Assembly (NCBI RefSeq): GCF_023243045.1 | Contig: NZ_JALKFX010000098.1 | Span: 1-33,566, forward strand | DNA: 33,566 bases | Reading direction: 5' to 3' | Source of the DNA: Frankia sp. AgB32 | GTDB lineage: Bacteria > Actinomycetota > Actinomycetes > Frankiales > Frankiaceae | Shown: positions 23,449 to 30,900 of the stretch, one piece after another | How the letters are laid out: the number at the start of each line of letters is the position of its first letter | Numbering within the stretch: the stretch's first letter is position 1 | Program-made: the position numbers and the translations under genes | Notes under the pieces: generated by a model | What the model was told of the DNA's origin: nothing | Databases searched by the model: none | The model's input: the letters and a program-made list of their open reading frames with translations, nothing else

Positions 23449-25794
23449 ATGCCTGACGTCGAAAGCAGTCGCGACAGCGCACCTCGGGGACATGTTTATG
23501 TTCTCGGCGCGAGCATCGCGGGGCTGCTGGCCGCACGCGTTCTCGCGGATCACTTCGAGCGGGTGACCGTGCTCGAACGCGACCCGTTCACAGCCGGGGG
23601 TTACCGCGACGGCGTCCCACAGGGCCGGCACATCCACGCCCTCATGCACGGTGGCAGTCAGATCATGGCGGAGCTCTTCCCCGGCCTGCTGGCGGAGATG
23701 ACCTCCCTGGGGGTGCCCCACACCCGATGGCTGGAGCAGTCGCGCTGGTATCTGGGCGGGACTTCGATGCGGGCGCCCCGCCATACCGAGACGACCCTGG
23801 CCACCCCGAGCCGCCCCCTGTTGGAGTACCTGTTGCGGACCCGGGTGGCGTCCTACCCAAACGTGACGCTGCGCGACCAGACCAGAGTGATCGGCCTTAC
23901 TCACACGCCTGGCCGGATCACCGGGATCCGGGTGATGGCCGCCTCGTCCGACACCACGGAGATCCTCCCGGCCGATCTCGTCGTCGACACGACGGGGCGC
24001 AACTCCGCAGCCGGTCGCTGGCTGGCCGAACTCGGCTACCCGACCCCGGTGGAGTCGCGGGTCGAGGTCGACCTCGGCTACTGCTCGCGGCGCTACCGCC
24101 GTCGGCCGGGTGACCTCGGTGGAGATGTCGCGCTGACCGCGTCGACGGTGCCGGGCATGCCGGGCGCCGCCGTACTCGCCGTCGAGGGCGACGCCTGGCA
24201 CGTCACGCTCTCGGGCACGCTCGGCCGGCGAGCACCGACGGACCCGATCGGTTACCTCGACTACGCCGCCCGACTGCCCATCCCGGACGTGTTCGAGCTG
24301 ATCCGAGACGCGCAGGCGTTGGACGATCCGGTCCAGCACCGGGTGCGCGACTCCATCCGCCGCCGCTATGAGGACCTTCCGCATCCGCCCGCCGGCTTCA
24401 TCTCGATGGGCGATGCGGTGACGAGTTTCAACCCCATCTACGCCCAGGGCATGACGGTCGCCGCGCAGGAGGCACTGGTGCTGCGGGCGATACTGCGCGA
24501 ACCGGGCCCGGTGCGACCACGGCGGTGGTACCGCGGCATCGCGCCCGTCATCGACGCCGCCTGGGGGATGTCCACCGCCATCGACCTGCGCTCGCCGCTG
24601 GTCAACGGGGAACGGACGTGGGTCGGCACCCTGTTCGGGCGGTACCTCAAGCGTGTCCAGCTGGCGACTGCCCACTCCCCTTACGTCACCGCTCGGATGC
24701 TCGAAGTCATCAACCTCACCCGACATCCCCGCATCCTGCTGCGCCCAGGGGTCGCCGTGCGACTGGCGGCGCTGGCCGTGACCCGCGGCCGGCCGACCAC
24801 CGCGGCACCCCGCGACAGCGGCGCACCCCCGGCCGCACCCGAGGTGGGCACCGTGGTCGTGCGCGACCGGATCGACGCGGCCGACGGGGTGATCTCGCTG
24901 CTCCTCGCCCGCCCGGACGGCGCGCCGCTGCCACCCTGGACGCCCGGCGCCCACATCGACGTCCGGGTCGGCGACGACGAGATCCGCCAGTACTCGCTGT
25001 GCGGCGACCCGGCCGAGGCCACGCGGTGGCGCATCGCGGTGCTGCGCGAACCAGCGGGCCGGGGCGGCTCGGCCTACCTGCACGAGCGGGCGGTCGGGGG
25101 CGCGCTGCTGGCGGTGGGCGGCCCGCGCAACAACTTCCCGTTCCTCCCCGGCACCCATACGGTGCTGATCGCCGGCGGTATCGGCATCACCCCGCTGCTT
25201 CCGATGATCGACCAGCTGCGGGCAACGGGCCGCTCGTGGTCGCTGCACTACGGCGGGCGCGATCGGGCGGCGATGGCCTTCGCCGCCAGGCTGGCCGGTG
25301 ACCCGAACTGCACGCTGTATCCCCAGGACGAGGTCGGCCCGTTGCCGCTGGAGACCATCCTCGACGCCCAGCCGGCGGACGGCACGGCGGTGTACTGCTG
25401 CGGGCCGGAAGGGCTGCTCACCGCCGTCGAACTGCTCTGCCGCGAGCGACCGGCCATCTCCCTGCACGTGGAACGGTTCCATCCCCGCCCGACCGGCACG
25501 GACACCACGGCCGGTGCCGCCCCAGACCGGCCCTACGAGTTGGAACTACGCCGCTCCGGGCGCATTCTCACGATCGAGCCCGGCCAGTCGATCATCGACG
25601 GACTGTGCGCGGCCGGCGTCGAGGTGCCCTTCTCCTGCCGGGAGGGCACCTGCGCGAGCTGCGAGACACCGGTGCTCGCCGGCACGATCGTCCACCGCGA
25701 CTCGGTGCTGACCGAGGAGGAGCGGCTGGCCGGCAACACCATGATGCTCTGCGTCTCGACGGCCAGCTCCGAGCGCCTCGTCCTCGATCTCTGA
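23449..25794 (+). CDS. Flavin monooxygenase fused to a phthalate-dioxygenase-reductase-type module
   Basis: A 781-residue two-part protein. Residues about 14-450 are an FAD-dependent oxidoreductase of the squalene-epoxidase/hydroxylase-like group: Rossmann VLGASIAGLLAARVL, ERDPF, and the second FAD motif SMGDAVTSFNPIYAQGM. Residues about 467-680 are a ferredoxin-NAD(P)H-reductase-type module of the phthalate dioxygenase reductase class, with RQYSL (flavin) and GGIGITPLLPMI (nicotinamide). Residues about 690-781 are a C-terminal plant-type 2Fe-2S domain with Cys730, Cys735, Cys738 and Cys768. The start follows AGGAGG. Each half is a familiar family, but joining them in one chain is unusual: the reductase may feed electrons to the flavin half or to the lone CYP102-like P450. 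The linker (about 24790-24845) keeps the coding composition, so the fusion looks genuine. Confidence 0.85.
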   Translation: MPDVESSRDSAPRGHVYVLGASIAGLLAARVLADHFERVTVLERDPFTAGGYRDGVPQGRHIHALMHGGSQIMAELFPGLLAEMTSLGVPHTRWLEQSRWYLGGTSMRAPRHTETTLATPSRPLLEYLLRTRVASYPNVTLRDQTRVIGLTHTPGRITGIRVMAASSDTTEILPADLVVDTTGRNSAAGRWLAELGYPTPVESRVEVDLGYCSRRYRRRPGDLGGDVALTASTVPGMPGAAVLAVEGDAWHVTLSGTLGRRAPTDPIGYLDYAARLPIPDVFELIRDAQALDDPVQHRVRDSIRRRYEDLPHPPAGFISMGDAVTSFNPIYAQGMTVAAQEALVLRAILREPGPVRPRRWYRGIAPVIDAAWGMSTAIDLRSPLVNGERTWVGTLFGRYLKRVQLATAHSPYVTARMLEVINLTRHPRILLRPGVAVRLAALAVTRGRPTTAAPRDSGAPPAAPEVGTVVVRDRIDAADGVISLLLARPDGAPLPPWTPGAHIDVRVGDDEIRQYSLCGDPAEATRWRIAVLREPAGRGGSAYLHERAVGGALLAVGGPRNNFPFLPGTHTVLIAGGIGITPLLPMIDQLRATGRSWSLHYGGRDRAAMAFAARLAGDPNCTLYPQDEVGPLPLETILDAQPADGTAVYCCGPEGLLTAVELLCRERPAISLHVERFHPRPTGTDTTAGAAPDRPYELELRRSGRILTIEPGQSIIDGLCAAGVEVPFSCREGTCASCETPVLAGTIVHRDSVLTEEERLAGNTMMLCVSTASSERLVLDL

Positions 25795-25935
25795 TCCACG
25801 TTCCCCTCCACCGGTCCGCGCCGCCGCCCTCGGCACGGCGCGGTCTGTCCTGCCCGCATCGGCCGCGGCGGGCTGGATCCCCCCGTCCAGCCCCGCCCGC
25901 GGCGCGCGGAAACCCCCTTCTGGAAGGAATCCACG

Positions 25936-27162
25936 ATGTACGACGTGATCGTCGTCGGCGCCCGCTGCGCCGGATCTCCCCTCGCGATGCTGCTGGCCCG
26001 CGCCGGGAGAAGGGTCTTGCTGGTGGATCGGGCGACGTTCCCGAGCGACACGGTCTCGACCCACTTCATCCAGCAGACCGGCCTCGCGCTGCTGCGCGAC
26101 TGGGGCGTGCTGGCGGCAGCGGTGGGTGACGCCACGCCCATCCGGTACATGACCTTGTCCTTCAAGGACATCAGGATCAGCGGCTTCTCAGATCCCATCG
26201 ATGGCATCGACGCGGTCTACGCGCCCCGGCGGACGGTGCTGGACGCCGCCCTCGTCGAGGCGGCGCAGAGCGCCGGAGCGGAGGTCCGCCAGGGCTACTC
26301 GGTCGAGGAGCTCGTCTTCGACGACGAGGGCCGGGTGGTGGGCATCCGCGGGCGGTCGGCCGCCGGAACGGTCAGCGAGGAGCGGGCGCGGGTCGTCGTG
26401 GGCGCCGACGGCGCGAACTCCACCATCGCCCGGCTGGCCGGCGCCACCACCTACAACCACGTGCCGGCGTCGTGCTTCATCTACTACAGCTACTTCGCCG
26501 GCCTGCCGTGGTCCTCCTTCCACCACCGCACCGGCCACGACGAGCAGCAGATGGGGGCCTGGCCGACCAACGACGGGCTGCACCTGGTCGCCGTCATGCG
26601 CAAGCGGCCCCGGTTCCGGGCGTTCCGCGCCGCCGACGAGGCGAACTTCCAGGAGGTCGTCGATCAGGTCACCCCCGATCTCGGGGACGATCTGCGCCAG
26701 GCCGAGCGGGTCGCGCCGCTGCAGCCCATGCTCTATCCGGACAACTACTACCGGCAGGCCAGCGGGCCGGGCTGGGCGTTGGTCGGCGATGCCGGCTACT
26801 ACAAGGATCCGTACACGGGAAACGGTATCGCCGACGCGTTCCGCCACGCCGGAATGCTGTCGAGCGCACTGTTGTCCGGGCTGGACACGGACGACCAGGT
26901 TCTCGACACGGCGCTGCGGGCGTATGGCGCGCACCGCGACGAGGAAACCGCCGAGACCTACAACTTCACCTGCACGATCTCCGAACTCGACCTGCCGTCG
27001 GACATCTACGACGCCTTCGACGCGTCGAGCCGCCACGAGCGTTACCGCACGGAGTTCTTCCGACTCCTGGCCGGCGCCACGCCCGGTCATGAGTTCTTCG
27101 CCCCCGAGCGGCTCGAGCGCATGTACCGCGAGGTCGGATTCCAGCCGACCGTCGGAGCCTGA
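25936..27162 (+). CDS. FAD-dependent monooxygenase/reductase (geranylgeranyl-reductase-like)
   Basis: A 408-residue class A flavoprotein. The N-terminal FAD motif VVGARCAGSPLAMLLARAG is followed by VDRATFPSDT, then VVGADGANSTIARLAG and the GD motif VGDAGYYKDPYTGNGIADAF. The layout fits the geranylgeranyl reductase/halogenase/hydroxylase superfamily; I see none of the classic flavin-halogenase tryptophan motif (WxWxIP). ATG follows GGAAGGAA. It lies 141 bp after the fusion flavoprotein and 33 bp before the SGNH gene. Hydroxylation, epoxidation or double-bond reduction of the lipid chain are all possible. Confidence 0.85.
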   Translation: MYDVIVVGARCAGSPLAMLLARAGRRVLLVDRATFPSDTVSTHFIQQTGLALLRDWGVLAAAVGDATPIRYMTLSFKDIRISGFSDPIDGIDAVYAPRRTVLDAALVEAAQSAGAEVRQGYSVEELVFDDEGRVVGIRGRSAAGTVSEERARVVVGADGANSTIARLAGATTYNHVPASCFIYYSYFAGLPWSSFHHRTGHDEQQMGAWPTNDGLHLVAVMRKRPRFRAFRAADEANFQEVVDQVTPDLGDDLRQAERVAPLQPMLYPDNYYRQASGPGWALVGDAGYYKDPYTGNGIADAFRHAGMLSSALLSGLDTDDQVLDTALRAYGAHRDEETAETYNFTCTISELDLPSDIYDAFDASSRHERYRTEFFRLLAGATPGHEFFAPERLERMYREVGFQPTVGA

Positions 27163-27195
27163 CCGCTCGCCGATTCCGCCCTGGGAGGGACAGCT

Positions 27196-27849
27196 ATGCC
27201 CGTCCGACTCGTGGTCATCGGCGACAGTTTCGTCGAGGGCCGCGGCGATCCCGCTCCGCACGGGTCCGGCTACCGTGGCTGGCTACCGACCTTCGCGGGC
27301 CTGCTCGGCCTGCGCGACGACGAGTGTCGCAACCATGGTGAGCACCTCGCGACCACGGCCGCGGTCCTCGACCGGCAACTCGACGCGGTCCGCTCCGCCC
27401 GCCCGCGGCTCGCCGGGATGATCGCCGGCTTCAACGACATCGTCGGCGAATACCGCCCGGCCGAGTTCCGAGCGAATCTCACGACGATTTTCGACGCCCT
27501 GACGCGCCACGCGTCCCTGGCGTTCACCGCCACCTATCCGGACGTCACCCGGCGCATGGCCCTCGCCGCCCCGGCCGGGGCGGAGATCAGGGCCCGGATC
27601 CGGGATGCGAATGCCGCGCTGCGCACCGTCGCGGCGGAGTTCAACCTGGTCTGCCTCGACACGGCCCGCCCGGGAAACGGATGGGACGCCGACGAACTCT
27701 GGTCCGCCGACGGGATACATCCCAACCGCGCCGGCCACCTGCGCTTCGCCGGGGAGATGGCCGACGCCGTCGCCGACAGCCTGGGAATCGCGCTCACCGC
27801 GACGGCGCCGGACCCGGCTCCGCCGCTTCCGGCGCTTGCGTTCCACTGA
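27196..27849 (+). CDS. SGNH/GDSL-family hydrolase
   Basis: A 217-residue esterase/acyltransferase-fold protein. Block I is VIGDSFVEG with nucleophile Ser11, block III is the Asn in GFNDI, and block V is DGIHPN with Asp172 and His175. The start follows GGGAGGGA. There is no signal peptide, so it acts in the cytoplasm. The family hydrolyses or transfers acyl esters; here it may add or remove an acyl group on the lipid or release a chain. It sits between the flavoprotein and the PKS in what looks like one transcript. Confidence 0.88.
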   Translation: MPVRLVVIGDSFVEGRGDPAPHGSGYRGWLPTFAGLLGLRDDECRNHGEHLATTAAVLDRQLDAVRSARPRLAGMIAGFNDIVGEYRPAEFRANLTTIFDALTRHASLAFTATYPDVTRRMALAAPAGAEIRARIRDANAALRTVAAEFNLVCLDTARPGNGWDADELWSADGIHPNRAGHLRFAGEMADAVADSLGIALTATAPDPAPPLPALAFH

Positions 27850-27907
27850 TCCACTGACGCGCCGCCGCGCGCCGGGCCGCGTGCGGAACCACGAGAAAGA
27901 AGAAATC

Positions 27908-30900
27908 ATGGATTCGACTTCCTCGTTCGACGATCGACGGCTGGCGAACACTCCGATCGCCATCGTGGGAATGGCCGGGCTGTTCCCACAGGCCCGGAAC
28001 AGCGGCGAGTACTGGCGGAACATCGTGGCCGGGGTCGACTGCTCGTCCGAGGTCCCGCCCGACCGCTGGCGGGTCGCGGACTACTACGATCCGGACCCCG
28101 CGGTACCGGACAAGGTCTACGCCAAACGCGGCGGATTCCTTCCCGACATCGACTTCAGCCCGATCGAGTTCGGCCTGCCACCGAATCTGCTCGGGGTGAC
28201 CAGCAGCCTCCAGACGTTGAGCCTGCTGGTGGCCCGGGACCTCCTGGCCGACGCGGGCGCGGTCGGTTCCGCGTGGTACGACCCGGCCCGCACCGGCGTC
28301 GTCCTCGGGGTCGTCGGTTGTGTCGGCCTGATGCACCCGCTGGCCATGCGGCTGTCGACCCCGGTCCTGCGCGAGGTCGTGCGCAGCTGCGGGCTGACGG
28401 AGGCCGACGCCGAGGAGATCTCCGACCGGTTCGCCAGGGCCTTCGCGCCCTGGGAGGAGAACAGCTTCCCCGGGCTGCTGGCCAACGTCACCGCCGGGCG
28501 CATCGCCAACCGGCTCAACCTCGGCGGGATGAACTGCACGGTCGACGCCGCCTGCGCCGCCTCGCTGTCGGCCGTGCGGATGGCCGTCAACGAGCTCGTC
28601 GACGGCCGCGCCGACATGATGATCACCGGTGGCTGCGACACCGAGAACTCGATCTTCACCTACATGTGCTTCAGCAAGACCGGCGCCCTGGCCCACTCCG
28701 ACCGGGTCCGGCCGTTCGACCAGTCCGCCGATGGCACGCTGCTGGGCGAGGGCATCGGGCTGCTGGCACTCAAGCGGCTGGCCGACGCCGAGCGCGACCA
28801 CGACCGGATCTACGCGGTGATCCGCGGCATCGGCGCCTCCAGCGACGGGCGGGCCAAGAGCATCTACGCGCCCCGGGCCGAGGGCCAGCAGCTCGCGCTG
28901 CGGCGCGCCTACGACGACGCCGGCTTTCCCATCTCATCGGTGGAGCTGTTCGAAGCGCATGCGACGGGCACCGCGGTGGGCGACCGGACCGAGATCGGCG
29001 CCCTCGTCTCGGTCCTCGACGAGTCCACCACCGACCGCGGGTACGCGGCGATCGGGAGTGTGAAATCGCAGATCGGGCACACCAAGGGCGCGGCCGGCGC
29101 GGCGAGTCTCATGAAGACCGCGCTGGCGCTGTTCCATAAGGTCGTGCCGCCGACGATCGGCATCGACAGCCCGAACAAGGCGATCGAGGGCGGTCCGCTC
29201 TACCTCAACACCACCGCTCGCCCATGGATCCGCGATCCCGACCGGCCGCAGCGCCGGGCCGGCGTGTCCGCGATGGGCTTCGGCGGCACCAACTTCCACG
29301 TCGTGCTGCAGGAGCACGGCCCGGCGCCGGCCGTCGCGCTCCATCGGCGCGCCCGGATCCTCTGCTGGCACGCCGAGGACACCGCCGCGCTGGCCCAGGC
29401 GGTCCGGTCGGGCCCGGCCGCGACGACGGACGGTCCGATCCCCGCCGACGCACCGCGGCTGGCCCTGATCACCACCGACGAGGACCGAGTGGCCGAGCTG
29501 TGCGAGGTGGCGGCCGGCCTGCTCGAGGCCCGGCCCGACGCGGACGACTGGTCCGCCCCGGCCGGGATCTACTTCCGCTCCCGCGCGCTGCGTCGGCCCC
29601 GGGTGGGTGCGCTGTTCGCAGGCCAGGGCAGCCAGTACGTCAACATGGGGATCGAACTGGCCCTGACCGACCCTGCGGTCAGGCAGGCCTTCGACGAGGC
29701 CGAGTTCGCCTTCGCGGGCGCCGGCGGGCGCCTGGGACCAGCGGTTTATCCGCCGCACGCCTTCCGGGAGCAGGACGCCGGCGAGGCAGAGGAGACGCTG
29801 CGGCAGACGCGGTTCGCCCAGCCCGCCATCGGCGCCCTGGCCGTCGGCCAGTTCAGGGCGCTACGTGAGCTCGGGCTGAGCTGTGCCGCCTACCTCGGGC
29901 ACAGCTTCGGCGAGCTCACCGCACTGTGGGCCGCCGGCGCGCTCACCGACGGCGACTTCTTCCGGTTGGCCTGCGCGCGCGGACGGGCCATGGCCCCGCG
30001 TCACCCGGACGACGAGGCCGGCGCGATGGCCGCGTTGCAGTGCTCGGCCGCGCACGCCGGTCCCCTGCTGGCAGCCGCGCCGGAGGTGACGATCTGCAAC
30101 TTCAACGCACCGGACCAGGTGGTCGTCGGGGGTCCGACAGCACAGGTCGAAGCGGTCGTCGCCGCCGGCCAGGAGGCCGGAATCAAGGCCCGACGGCTGC
30201 CCGTGTCGGCCGCGTTCCACACCTCGCTCGTCGCCCACGCGGTCGAGGACTTCCGGGCCGCGGTCGCCGGAGTCGACCTGCGCGCCCCGGACGGACCCGT
30301 CCACGCCAACACCGCCGGCTCCAGCTACGGGCCGGATGTGGCGGCGAACCGCGACGTGCTGGTGAACCAGTTGCTGAGCCCGGTCGACTTCGCCGGCGGG
30401 GTGCGGGCCATCACCGCGGAATCCGGCTGCAACATCCTGGTGGAGTTCGGGCCCAAGCAGGTACTCACCCAGCTGGCCCGCCGGACCGTCGCCGAGGACG
30501 TGGTCACCGTCTCCGTGGACGCGGGCCCGCTCGGCGACAGTGAGGTCGCCTTTCACCGCGCCGTCGCGCAGTTGGTCGTGCTCGGCGTCCCGCTGCGCGT
30601 GCCGCTCTCGTCGGCGGCGGCACCCGCTCTGGGGAGCGGCGCCGCGGGCACGCCCGCCGCCGGGACGGTGTCCCTGACCGGTGCGGAGTACGTGCCGCCG
30701 GCCCGCCGGCAGGCCTACGTCGACGCGATCCAGGTCGAGTACCACCCCGACGCGGCCACACCGGCGCCGCTGCCGGCCCACGTAGCCCCGCCAGCCCCGC
30801 AGGCGCTGCCAGCTCCACAGCCGAGCACGCAGTTCACCCACGGCGACGGACACATGCCGACGGAGGGGCCGGATCCCGACGATTCGCTGTGGCGCTTCGC

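Noticed and set aside
23434-25482. 682-codon antisense open frame under the flavoprotein fusion
   Set aside because: Mirror of strong G/C third-position bias; its translation is His/Gly/Arg/Asp-rich with no domain.
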